Shown: positions 26,216 through 34,601 of the stretch, piece after piece
Layout: the number at the start of each line of letters is the position of its first letter
Numbering within the stretch: the stretch's first letter is position 1
Source: Synergistaceae bacterium
GTDB taxonomy: Bacteria > Synergistota > Synergistia > Synergistales > Synergistaceae
Assembly (NCBI GenBank): GCA_031269875.1
Contig: JAISYM010000019.1
Location: 1 to 49,425, forward strand
DNA: 49,425 nt
Reading direction: 5' to 3'
Program-made: the position numbers and the translations under genes
Notes under the pieces: model-generated
Database searches by the model: none
Told to the model about the DNA's origin: nothing
What the model saw: the letters and a program-made list of their open reading frames with translations, nothing else

Positions 26216-27604
26216 ATGACTCAGAGCGCTGATATCCAATCGATAGTCCAGCAAGTTCTGTTAAAGCTATCAGACACGATAAGCGAGCCGCAGCGCGGCA
26301 GTGTATGCGACGTCGACAAGTATGTCGCGGATTCTGTAAAAGCCCAGGAGGTATGGCACCGCGACTTCGGGCTTGACAGGCGCTGCCAGATTATCGAGGA
26401 GATCAGGGCCGACCTGCGTCCGCACGTAGAGTCGCTTGCCAGAATGGCGGTCGAGGAGACCGGCATGGGCAATCTCCGCGACAAGATAATCAAAAAGAGC
26501 GTGACGATAGAAAAGACTCCCGGCCCACAGAGCATCAAGCCGAACGCGATAAGCGGCGACAGGGGGCTCGTGCTGGAGGAGCACGCGCCTTACGGCGTGA
26601 TCGCGTCGATTATCCCATGTACGAACCCGGCGGCAACCGTCATTCACAACGCGATATGCATGATCGCCGGCGGCAACTCCGTCATATTCGCTCCGCACCC
26701 GAAGGCGCTGAACGTCTCGCTCCATACGGTACAGATCATTTGTCAGACGCTCGCGGCCTGCGGCGCGCCCGACGGGCTGGTCTCGGCGCTCACAGAGCCC
26801 TCGATGGAAAATCTCGGCAAGCTAATGAAGCACCCGCAGGTCAAGCTGATCTCAGCAACGGGTGGTCCCGGCGTCGTCCAGGCCGCGCTCACATCGGGCA
26901 AGCCCGCTGTAGGCGCCGGCCCCGGTAACCCTCCGGTCGTAGTCGACGAGACGGCCAATCTCGACATCGCGGGCAAGGGCGTCGTGGATGGGGCATCCTT
27001 CGACAACAACCTGCTCTGCGTCTGCGAGAAGGAACTGATCGTGGTCAATTGCGTCGCCGACGAGCTGAAAAAGCGCATGTTCGAGAACGGCGCTTACGAG
27101 CTCAAGGACAAGAAGGAGATAGAGCTGCTGGAGCGCACGGTACTGAACGAGGATCACACCCCGAACAAGAATTTCGTCGGGAAGGACGCCACGTACATAC
27201 TCGAAAAGATCGGCTTGAAGGTTCCGGCGTCCGTGCGTTTGATCATTGTGGAGACGACGGAGGATCACCCGTTCGCGCAGGAGGAGCTGCTCATGCCCGT
27301 TCTCCCGCTGATACGCGTGGCTGATTTCGACGACGGTCTGGCAATGGCCCTGCGGCTGGAACACGGCTTCCGCCACTCCGCCGTTATCTACAGCACGAAT
27401 ATAGACCACATGAGCCGTATGGCTCACGAGATAGACACGACGATGTTCGTCAAAAACGCCCCGGCATATTGCAGCCTCGGCGCGGACTCTGACTGCCCCG
27501 TAACGCTTACGATAGCGACCGCGACCGGCCAGGGCGCGACGTCGCCGGAGTCCTTCTGCCGTATGCGCAGGTGCGTCCTGAGCGGAGCGTTCCGCATAAT
27601 CTAA
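26216..27604 (+). CDS. pduP: PduP-type CoA-acylating aldehyde dehydrogenase, paralogue 2 (canonical)
   Basis: Converts 3-hydroxypropionaldehyde or propionaldehyde to the CoA thioester with NAD+. The 462-residue protein has nucleophile C268 in NNLLCVCEK and the intact oxyanion Asn (N137 in PCTNPAA). The first ~18 residues (SADIQSIVQQVLLKLSDT) form a typical encapsulation helix. AAAGGAG precedes the ATG. Last gene of the BMC operon; hairpins follow. With two PduP enzymes but no alcohol dehydrogenase nearby, NADH reoxidation must happen elsewhere. Confidence 0.94.
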   Translation: MTQSADIQSIVQQVLLKLSDTISEPQRGSVCDVDKYVADSVKAQEVWHRDFGLDRRCQIIEEIRADLRPHVESLARMAVEETGMGNLRDKIIKKSVTIEKTPGPQSIKPNAISGDRGLVLEEHAPYGVIASIIPCTNPAATVIHNAICMIAGGNSVIFAPHPKALNVSLHTVQIICQTLAACGAPDGLVSALTEPSMENLGKLMKHPQVKLISATGGPGVVQAALTSGKPAVGAGPGNPPVVVDETANLDIAGKGVVDGASFDNNLLCVCEKELIVVNCVADELKKRMFENGAYELKDKKEIELLERTVLNEDHTPNKNFVGKDATYILEKIGLKVPASVRLIIVETTEDHPFAQEELLMPVLPLIRVADFDDGLAMALRLEHGFRHSAVIYSTNIDHMSRMAHEIDTTMFVKNAPAYCSLGADSDCPVTLTIATATGQGATSPESFCRMRRCVLSGAFRII

Positions 27605-27619
27605 TTCTGATTCCCAAAC

Positions 27620-27638
27620 AACTCGTCGGATACGAGTT
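27620..27638 (+). terminator. Small hairpin after the BMC operon
   Basis: AACTCGT (27620-27626) and ACGAGTT (27632-27638), perfect 7-bp arms with a CGGAT loop, 15 nt after the pduP stop. No long T-run. Together with the next, larger inverted repeat it may end the operon. Confidence 0.45.
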
Positions 27639-27661
27639 ATTGCGATTCATAATTCCGCGGT

Positions 27662-27704
27662 AATTCCGATTTCAAGCAAAGTACGGCGGCTTGGAATCGG
27701 AATT
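27662..27704. promoter_or_regulatory. 16-bp inverted repeat next to the HU promoter
   Basis: AATTCCGATTTCAAGC (27662-27677) and GCTTGGAATCGGAATT (27689-27704) pair along all 16 positions with one G-T wobble and an 11-nt loop. The right arm ends 5 bp before the -10 box of the HU gene, so it covers the -35 region. It could be an operator, or a terminator of the BMC operon, or both. Confidence 0.6.
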
Positions 27705-27706
27705 GC

Positions 27707-27715
27707 TGTTATAAT
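27707..27715 (+). promoter_or_regulatory. Extended -10 promoter of the HU gene
   Basis: TG-T-TATAAT (27707-27715) is a perfect extended -10 element, 54 bp before the HU start codon. No good -35 box is visible at the right distance, as is common with extended -10 promoters. Confidence 0.65.
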
Positions 27716-27768
27716 GTTCTTTAACTGCCTCCTCCAGGGGCAAAATAAAACTACGGGAGTGACGCGAA

Positions 27769-28071
27769 TTGACGAAAGCAGAATTGGCGGTCGAAGTGGC
27801 AAAATCGGCGGACTTGACAAAGGCGAAGGCACTGACTGTGGTAGACGCGTTTTTCGAGGCGGTTAAAACTATCCTCGCAAAGGGCGAGAAAATCCAGGTC
27901 GTCGGTTTCGGGACATTCGAAGTCAAAGAGCGCGCCCCGCGAAAAGGCCGCAACCCCCAAAAACCAGCGGAGACCATCGACATCCCGGCGAAAACAGTCC
28001 CGCTGTTCCGCGCCGGCAAAGCGCTGAAAGAAGCAGTGAACCAGCCGGTAAAGGGAAAGAGGAAAAAATAA
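27769..28071 (+). CDS. HU-family DNA-binding protein
   Basis: Small basic nucleoid protein of 100 residues that bends DNA as a dimer. The beta-arm signature GRNPQKPAETIDIPA and the GFGTFEV segment are typical for HU/IHF. The C-terminus has an extra Lys/Arg end (VKGKRKK). Start is TTG at 27769 with GGGAG at 27755-27759. Stands alone with its own promoter. Confidence 0.93.
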   Translation: MTKAELAVEVAKSADLTKAKALTVVDAFFEAVKTILAKGEKIQVVGFGTFEVKERAPRKGRNPQKPAETIDIPAKTVPLFRAGKALKEAVNQPVKGKRKK

Positions 28072-28215
28072 CACAGCCAGCGCGTTTTTCTGATACCAAT
28101 TTACTCTCGGGACATGCGATTTTCCGCGAATTATAGCTGGCGCGGCTTCTATGTTATGAAATTCTTCCATTTACAACAAAATACCTCTGATTTAAAAACG
28201 AAATAATACGGATTC

Positions 28216-28234
28216 GGGCGGCAGATTGCCGCCC
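28216..28234 (+). terminator. Possible terminator hairpin downstream of HU
   Basis: GGGCGGCA (28216-28223) and TGCCGCCC (28227-28234) form a perfect 8-bp stem with a 3-nt loop, followed by CTACTTTT. It is about 145 bp after the HU stop; it may end that transcript or be a dispersed GC-rich palindrome. Confidence 0.45.
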
Positions 28235-28662
28235 CTACTTTTGCGTGGCGACAAACGGCCCGGCCCGCTGAGGATTAATTCAAGGCAAACATATCTCAAT
28301 GCGGATTATACCGTAATTTAGGATAAAATACCGAAGTTTGTCCGCGTTAGACATTGATATTTAATCAATATAGTTTTCTATGCTTAATAATAATTGCGTT
28401 AATTACTTATATAAAGATAGATATATGACTGATTAATTTAACTTTAAATTTATTTAAAATTGGTTATGTTTAAAACTTCAAGTGAGTGTGCGGGCTTTAA
28501 TCATTGGGATGTTAATAATAATTACTAATTATACGAACAGTGAGACGCCGTATATATTTCGAAAAAAAGGTTTTTACCGCATTGTAAATACTGATAATGT
28601 CACATCTAAACCAGTCAGTCAGGTAATTGAGCGGGTGCGGACAAGGTGCGAACTATTAGTGA

Positions 28663-28836
28663 TTGTCTAAAACAAGTAAAGTACTTGCGCATATTGCTCT
28701 CGAATACCCAAATCATCCCGCTCTTTTGAACAAAGGATATATTGAGAGAACGTGTGCCGGCGCGTATGTGCTGTTCCAGGACATGGCCTCGTGGATAAAC
28801 GCAAAGCCAGGGGTCTTGACAATAAGTCAAGGCTGA
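28663..28836 (+). pseudogene. Short reading frame, possible gene remnant
   Basis: A TTG-started frame of 57 codons encodes a protein-like sequence (KVLAHIALEYPNHPALLNKG, later FQDMASWINAKPGVLT). I do not recognise the family. There is no clear ribosome site and no partner gene. A second frame just upstream (28482-28670) could be joined to it by one frameshift, which would fit a decayed gene. Low confidence that it is expressed. Confidence 0.25.
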
Positions 28837-29070
28837 TTTATCGTATGCGACTCAGGCTCCTTCGTTGTAATTTAGTGTAAATTCGATTATTTACCTAGAT
28901 TATTTTGGAAAATTTACAAAAATATAAAGATAGTCATCGTTAAAATTTTATGCAGCAAAGCAAAAAAAGATTTTTTCTACAGATTTGGTTTTAAAGTATT
29001 TTAACTAAATGGTTCGGCGCGGTTTAATTTTGTTCTTGTCGGTATTTTATAGCCTTTGAAGGGTGGCATT

Positions 29071-30165
29071 ATGTTCATGTTTAGTGAGCGCAAAAAAATA
29101 ATCTTGGTTGACGATACCCCCATTGTCCTTAAATTAGCAAGAAACACGCTCATGGGGCGGTATGACGTCTTTACCATGCCTTCTGGCAAAAAACTGTTCG
29201 GGCTTCTTGAGGAGATAACGCCCGATCTGATACTGCTCGACGTGATGATGCCGGAAATCAACGGTTATGAAGTCATACGGCGTCTTAAGAGCAGCCCGGA
29301 CACGGCGCGCATACCCGTCATCTTCCTCACGTCCAAGTCCGACGCGGACAGCGAGATCGAGGGGCTATCCCTGGGCGCGGTCGACTACATAGTAAAACCC
29401 TTCTCGCCCCAGCTCCTTCTGAAACGCGTCGATCTGCAAATTCAACTTGAGGAACAGAAGCGCCATCTTAAAAAACTCAACAATAACCTCCAACAGATGG
29501 TGGATGAAAAGACGGAATCTGTTCTGGAACTGCAAAACGCCCTGCTCAAGACGATAGGCAACCTTGTGGAGTTCCGCGACGACGTGACCGGGAGCCACGT
29601 AGAGCGCACGGGGCGTCTGTTAGCGATCCTGCTGGACGAGATGACACGATGCTGCGTTTACAGCGACATTACCCAGGCGTGGGATAAGCCGCTCTTTCTG
29701 CAATCAGCCCAGCTTCACGACGTGGGCAAGATAGCAATAAGGGACTGCATCCTGCAGAAACCTGGCAAACTCACTCCGGAGGAGTTCGATGAGATGAAAA
29801 TGCACACGACGTTCGGCGAGAAGATCATCCTCAAAATTCAGCATGATTCCAGAGAGAGTGCCTTTTTAACCCACGCGGGCATCATGGCTGGCACGCATCA
29901 CGAAAAGTGGAACGGTATGGGATACCCCAGGGGGTTGTCGGAGGACGACATACCGCTCGAGGGGCGGATGATGGCAATCGTTGACGTGTACGACGCCCTC
30001 GTGTCGGAGAGGCCCTATAAAAAGGCGTTCTCGCATGAGGACGCGCTTGAGATAATAGCGGAAGAGTCAGGGCGGCAATTCGACCCACTGCTCGCGGGTG
30101 TGTTCCTCGGAGCGTCAGACAAGATCGCCCCGAATTGCCACCCGATTTTTGAAACGGCGTTCTGA
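29071..30165 (+). CDS. Response regulator with HD-GYP domain (probable c-di-GMP phosphodiesterase)
   Basis: Residues 5-125 are a receiver domain (ILVDDTP; phospho-acceptor in ILLDVMMPEINGYE; VKPF). A coiled linker follows (120-165). The C-terminal HD-GYP domain has HDVGK and HHEKWNGMGYP, the metal and substrate residues of active c-di-GMP hydrolases; the third motif reads GYPRGL. ATG 29071 has AAGGGTGG upstream. Only 24 nt separate it from the histidine kinase gene, so they probably form one signalling unit. Likely output is control of c-di-GMP and so motility or biofilm. Confidence 0.9.
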   Translation: MFMFSERKKIILVDDTPIVLKLARNTLMGRYDVFTMPSGKKLFGLLEEITPDLILLDVMMPEINGYEVIRRLKSSPDTARIPVIFLTSKSDADSEIEGLSLGAVDYIVKPFSPQLLLKRVDLQIQLEEQKRHLKKLNNNLQQMVDEKTESVLELQNALLKTIGNLVEFRDDVTGSHVERTGRLLAILLDEMTRCCVYSDITQAWDKPLFLQSAQLHDVGKIAIRDCILQKPGKLTPEEFDEMKMHTTFGEKIILKIQHDSRESAFLTHAGIMAGTHHEKWNGMGYPRGLSEDDIPLEGRMMAIVDVYDALVSERPYKKAFSHEDALEIIAEESGRQFDPLLAGVFLGASDKIAPNCHPIFETAF

Positions 30166-30189
30166 TCGGGAGACTGGCGGGGACGCGCT

Positions 30190-33100
30190 ATGGGCATAAG
30201 AGAAACCATCAAAAAAAACAAGGTGCAGCTCGCGTTGGTTTTCATCGCTTTTTTCCTCATGGTGCTGACCAGCTCCTGTTTTTCGACCCGCATAGTCGAG
30301 AAACAGCTGCGCTCGGATGTCGATAAGCTCCTGTCGTCCGCGGAGATGTCTATTTCATACAGGATGAGCCTGGCCAACATCGCTCTCGAAAACGCCGCCG
30401 CCTTCATGCAGGAGAGTCTCAATAAAGGGAAGACGAAAAAGGAGATTTTTAATGATTTTCAGGAACTGTCCGGCTTGCTGCTGCAACAATTGAGCGGTCA
30501 GATCTCGCCCACCGACTTTTACGGTTACGTTAACGGAGAGTTCATTTCGAGTTCAGGAAAGGACGCGCCAGATGTGGAAGACCCCATGGAACTCATCTGG
30601 TACAACAAAGCCTCCGGCAGAAAGGGCCACGCGATCTTTTTCCGAACCTGTAACAGCGGCCCGGTTCCCAAGCCGGTAATCACGGCCGCCAGACAGTTGA
30701 GAGGATGGTACGGCGAATCGTACGGCGTCATAGCCATCGACTTGGACGTTTCGCTCATCACTCAGAGCGTAGCGATGCTCAACATCAAGGACGACAGCTA
30801 CGGATGGCTCCTGGACTCGGATCTGACAGTCCTCGCCTCTACAAACTCGGCTTCCGTCGGCAAGCGGATAAACGTGAACGACGAACTAAAAAGCGAGTTG
30901 ATGCGCGACGACTCGGGAGAAGGTACCTTCACCAGCGCGTCGCTGATCAGCGGAGACAGCAGGGCGGCGGTATTCAACACCAAAAAGATTGATGAGTATG
31001 AGTGCTACCTCGTCATAACGACGCCCACCGAAAGCTATTACGCTGAAACCTACCGTATGACGGCGGTCCTTTCGGTCCTGGGCCTCGTCTTTATGCTGAT
31101 ACTGAGCTATCTTTTGATTCATCTCAGCATGGAAAAATCCCGCTCCGATGAGGAGAACAAGAGCAAGTCATCCTTTCTGGCGAAGATGAGCCACGAAATC
31201 CGCACGCCGCTGAACTCGATCCTGAGCATGTCCGAACTGATCATCAGGAGGGATATTTTGCCTGAGGCAAGGGAATATATCTCCATAATAAATCAATCCG
31301 CCAAGACGCTCCTCTCCATCATCAATGACATACTGGACTTTTCGAAGATAGAATCGGGGCGGCTCGAGATCGAGAACAGAAAGTACCACTTCTCGTCGAT
31401 GATTAACGACCTCATAAATGTCATCCGTCTGCGGCTCTCGGATAAACAGATAGACTTCTTCGTCAGCACGGATCCCAATATCCCGGAGGAGCTTATCGGC
31501 GACGACATCCGCGTACGGCAGATCGTCAGCAACCTCCTCACGAACGCCGTGAAGTACACAGAGAAGGGGGCCATCTCCCTCGACGTCCGAACAGGCAGAC
31601 GAGAAGACCAGTCGATCGAGCTGATTTTTGAGGTGAAGGACAGCGGGGTGGGGATAAAGAAGGAGAACATCAGCAAGCTCTTCATGGAATTTAACCGCTT
31701 TGGGAAGACCCAGTGCATCGAGGGAACGGGTCTGGGCCTCGTGATCGCGCGCGCCTATTGTGCTCGCATGGGAGGCACTATATCGGTCGAGAGCCGGTAC
31801 CGGAAGGGCTCCACCTTTACGGCAAACGTGATACAGGCGTTCGAGGACGACAGTAAGAGCGCGTTCGTGGAACATCACGAGGCGATAAACATCCTTATAT
31901 TCGAGCCCAACGCCCCTCGTCTGAAGGCGGTCACGGCCGCCATGACCGCCCTCGGGCTGCGCCCCTCATGCGCGATGACGCAGGCTGAGTTCATGGATAT
32001 GCTGGACGAGTGTCGCTGCGACTACGCCTTCGTCTCGTCTAAGTACGCTATGGAGTGCATAGCGGCGTTCGGCGGCGACAGGCTTTCCACCAAGCTCGTC
32101 GTCATGCTGGAGATAGGGGATATCTCGGCTTTCAAGGACGTGCGCAGCGTAATGCTGCCGGCATACGCCATACCGATAGCCAGCGTGCTTAACGGCGCGC
32201 AAAGGGAGGGGGAGATCGCCGGAAGCGCGGACAAAGAGTTCTCCGCGCCCGACGCCACGGTTCTGGTGGTCGACGATTTAGTGACGAACCTCAAGGTCGC
32301 CAAGGAGGTAATAGCGCATTTCGGACTCTCGGTAGACACTTGTATCTCCGGCAAGGAAGCCGTAAATCTCGTGAGTAACAATAAATACGACATAGTGTTC
32401 ATGGATCACATGATGCCAGAAATGGACGGTCTGGAGGCGACGGAGGCGATTCGGGCGATGGGAAAGGCGGACGAGTACTATCTCTCGCTGCCGATCGTAG
32501 CTCTGACCGCCAACGCCATATCCGGCCAGAAGGAGATGTTCTTGAATAACGGGATGGACGACTTCCTCTCGAAACCTATCGAGATGAACAAGCTGGTGAG
32601 CGTCTTGAAAAAGTGGATCCCAAAGGAAAAACAGATCGAAACGGCGTCTGATTCCTGCTGCTTCGTTCTCGATCAGATCGGGGGCTTCAGCATTGCCGGC
32701 ATTGACGTGGCGGCGGGTTTCAAAAACACGGGCCGCTCCATGCCGGTCTACAAGGATATCCTGATGGATTTTTGCCGCGACGCGAATGACGTGATCGTCC
32801 AGCTTAAAAAGGCCGAGCAGGAGGATGATGCGGGGAAGTACGCCATTCTCGCACACTCACTCAAGGGGGCGGCGAGGAGCGTCGGCGCTATGGAGCTGGC
32901 TCAATCGGCCGCGTTTATGGAGGAACACGCGAAAGCCGGAAATCTGATGATCCTGCGCAGCCGGATGAACGCGCTGTGGGAGGACGTTCGCGTACTCATA
33001 GAGAATATCTACATAAGCCTTGCCCAGGACGCCTTAATCTCTGATGATGGCGGCAGGACGAATACCCAAACGCCAAAACTTCAGGCGTCTGACCTGAAAA

Positions 33101-33273
33101 TAATGAAAGAATCTCTAGTTAACATGGATATCTCGACCGTGAACGACGTCTTGGTGAAGTTCATGACCATGCCTCTGGACGCCCCGACGAAAGCGTTGAT
33201 CTCAGAGATAGAACAGGATGTGCTGCTGTTCGATTACGGCCTGGCGATAGAAAAAATCGACCGGCTTCTGTAA
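30190..33273 (+). CDS. Membrane hybrid sensor histidine kinase with REC and Hpt domains
   Basis: A 1027-residue multi-domain kinase. A first membrane helix (12-30), an extracytoplasmic sensor region (about 31-288) and a second membrane helix (290-313) are followed by HisKA with H335 (KMSHEIRTPLN), an HATPase domain (DSGVGI, GTGLGL), a degenerate receiver-like region (565-670) without an obvious acceptor Asp, a true receiver with D739 (FMDHMMPEMDG) and an Hpt domain with H889 (AHSLKGAARS). This is the phosphorelay layout of BarA/ArcB-type kinases. The neighbouring HD-GYP regulator is the likely target. The signal is unknown. Confidence 0.92.
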   Translation: MGIRETIKKNKVQLALVFIAFFLMVLTSSCFSTRIVEKQLRSDVDKLLSSAEMSISYRMSLANIALENAAAFMQESLNKGKTKKEIFNDFQELSGLLLQQLSGQISPTDFYGYVNGEFISSSGKDAPDVEDPMELIWYNKASGRKGHAIFFRTCNSGPVPKPVITAARQLRGWYGESYGVIAIDLDVSLITQSVAMLNIKDDSYGWLLDSDLTVLASTNSASVGKRINVNDELKSELMRDDSGEGTFTSASLISGDSRAAVFNTKKIDEYECYLVITTPTESYYAETYRMTAVLSVLGLVFMLILSYLLIHLSMEKSRSDEENKSKSSFLAKMSHEIRTPLNSILSMSELIIRRDILPEAREYISIINQSAKTLLSIINDILDFSKIESGRLEIENRKYHFSSMINDLINVIRLRLSDKQIDFFVSTDPNIPEELIGDDIRVRQIVSNLLTNAVKYTEKGAISLDVRTGRREDQSIELIFEVKDSGVGIKKENISKLFMEFNRFGKTQCIEGTGLGLVIARAYCARMGGTISVESRYRKGSTFTANVIQAFEDDSKSAFVEHHEAINILIFEPNAPRLKAVTAAMTALGLRPSCAMTQAEFMDMLDECRCDYAFVSSKYAMECIAAFGGDRLSTKLVVMLEIGDISAFKDVRSVMLPAYAIPIASVLNGAQREGEIAGSADKEFSAPDATVLVVDDLVTNLKVAKEVIAHFGLSVDTCISGKEAVNLVSNNKYDIVFMDHMMPEMDGLEATEAIRAMGKADEYYLSLPIVALTANAISGQKEMFLNNGMDDFLSKPIEMNKLVSVLKKWIPKEKQIETASDSCCFVLDQIGGFSIAGIDVAAGFKNTGRSMPVYKDILMDFCRDANDVIVQLKKAEQEDDAGKYAILAHSLKGAARSVGAMELAQSAAFMEEHAKAGNLMILRSRMNALWEDVRVLIENIYISLAQDALISDDGGRTNTQTPKLQASDLKIMKESLVNMDISTVNDVLVKFMTMPLDAPTKALISEIEQDVLLFDYGLAIEKIDRLL

Positions 33274-33375
33274 CCGGAGCCGAACGATGCGCATGCCGGG
33301 TATTTATGATATCATCTGACATTGAACGAAATTGGAGCGTCGGCGGGCATAACCCAGCGCCGTCAAAAAGGAGAT

Positions 33376-34599
33376 ATGGAGTTGAACGCACGGATCAAGA
33401 ACATCGGCATAATCACTGCCGGCGGAGACTGCGGAGGCCTTAACGCCGTAGTGCGCGGCGCGGCTAAAATCGCGCTCGCGAACGGGATAGGCGCGTATAT
33501 TATCCCAAACGGATACGCCGGTCTTTACAATCTCGCCACGATGGAGCATCTTACGAGGCTCGACGAGGAGCGGGTCGATCACGTCAACTCGACTTTCGCG
33601 GGGTCTGAGGCCGGACACTCGCGCGTCAAGATATCTAAGATAGAAAACCCTGACAAGTACAAACGCATATCCGTCGGCTTGAAGAAGTTCGACATCGGCG
33701 GGCTCGTCATCTCCGGCGGCGACGACACGGGAAGCGTGCTGGTGGACCTGGCGGAAAACGGCATCCCGTGCGTTCACGCTCCCAAAACAATGGACCTCGA
33801 CCTCCAGACCTATTCCGTCGGAGGGGACTCCGCGGTCAACAAGATCGCGCACATCGTCGAGGAGATAAAGACGACCGGGCGCACTCACAACCGCATCATG
33901 GTCGTGGAGGTATTCGGCAGATATACCGGACACACGGCCTTTCGCGGCGGCATCGCGGCCGACGCCGATTGCATCCTGATACCGGAAATCTTAGTGGACT
34001 TCGATGAGGTCTACGAACACATGAAGCGCTACTACATGAGGCGGATCCTTCGCAGCGACGTGAACTCCGGCATGTACAGCATCGTGGTGGCTGAAGGCAT
34101 CAAGAGCGAGAACGGGGAGCTCTTCACGGAGGACGGCACAAAGGACGCGTTCGGCCACATAAGACTGGGCGGCGCGGCTAAATATGTGCGCAACGCGCTG
34201 GAGACGAGAATGAAGTCGGACGATGAGATAAAGGAGTTTATGAAATCCTGCGGCATGTACGTGGAAGGTGTGCTCGAGACCCCGGAGATCCGCGAGGTCA
34301 CACCGGGACATCTGGTGCGCTCTGGCTCCACAGGCGCTTACGACGTAAACTTCGGCAAGGAGATAGGAGCGGCGGCAGTCATGCTGCTCATGCGTGGAAT
34401 ATCTGGGGTCAGCGTCTATTCCGTGATGGACGGTGAAATACGCTATATGCCGACCAGCTTCGCCATTACAAACAGGCCTGTCAACCTCAAAATGGTTTCT
34501 TTTTACGAACAGATGGACATCTGTTTCGGCCGCAAACCGGTTCCGTATGAGCCGGTCTGTTATGAGAACACCGGGACTTCGGTAGAGCGCTTCCTGTAA
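33376..34599 (+). CDS. Phosphofructokinase, probably pyrophosphate-dependent
   Basis: Phosphorylates fructose-6-phosphate in glycolysis. In the 407-residue protein the donor-site signature is GGDDTG (114-119) and the next is PKTMD (136-140): Asp and Lys at these positions mark PPi-using enzymes, while ATP-using ones have Gly at both. Catalytic D140 and D142 are kept. ATG 33376 lies only 2 nt after AAGGAG, so the TTG at 33382 may be the real start. A perfect 10-bp palindrome (ATGATATCAT, 33306-33315) sits upstream. recD2 follows after 2 nt. Confidence 0.86.
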   Translation: MELNARIKNIGIITAGGDCGGLNAVVRGAAKIALANGIGAYIIPNGYAGLYNLATMEHLTRLDEERVDHVNSTFAGSEAGHSRVKISKIENPDKYKRISVGLKKFDIGGLVISGGDDTGSVLVDLAENGIPCVHAPKTMDLDLQTYSVGGDSAVNKIAHIVEEIKTTGRTHNRIMVVEVFGRYTGHTAFRGGIAADADCILIPEILVDFDEVYEHMKRYYMRRILRSDVNSGMYSIVVAEGIKSENGELFTEDGTKDAFGHIRLGGAAKYVRNALETRMKSDDEIKEFMKSCGMYVEGVLETPEIREVTPGHLVRSGSTGAYDVNFGKEIGAAAVMLLMRGISGVSVYSVMDGEIRYMPTSFAITNRPVNLKMVSFYEQMDICFGRKPVPYEPVCYENTGTSVERFL

Positions 34600-34601
34600 C
34601 G

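Larger units (their letters stand above)
28072..29070. other. AT-rich kilobase with no convincing gene
   Basis: Between HU and the HD-GYP gene the DNA turns strongly AT-rich, especially 28330-28480 and 28860-29000. I find a short GC hairpin at 28216-28234, a small dyad CTTGAC-AATAA-GTCAAG at 28815-28831, and one short reading frame (28663-28836) that may be a gene remnant. The rest shows nothing I can name. It could be the scar of a past insertion or a long leader of the signalling genes. Confidence 0.6.

Noticed and set aside
23714-27604. The two PduP genes considered as an assembly duplication
   Set aside because: They differ at many residues, including the active-site region, and flank a unique pduO gene.
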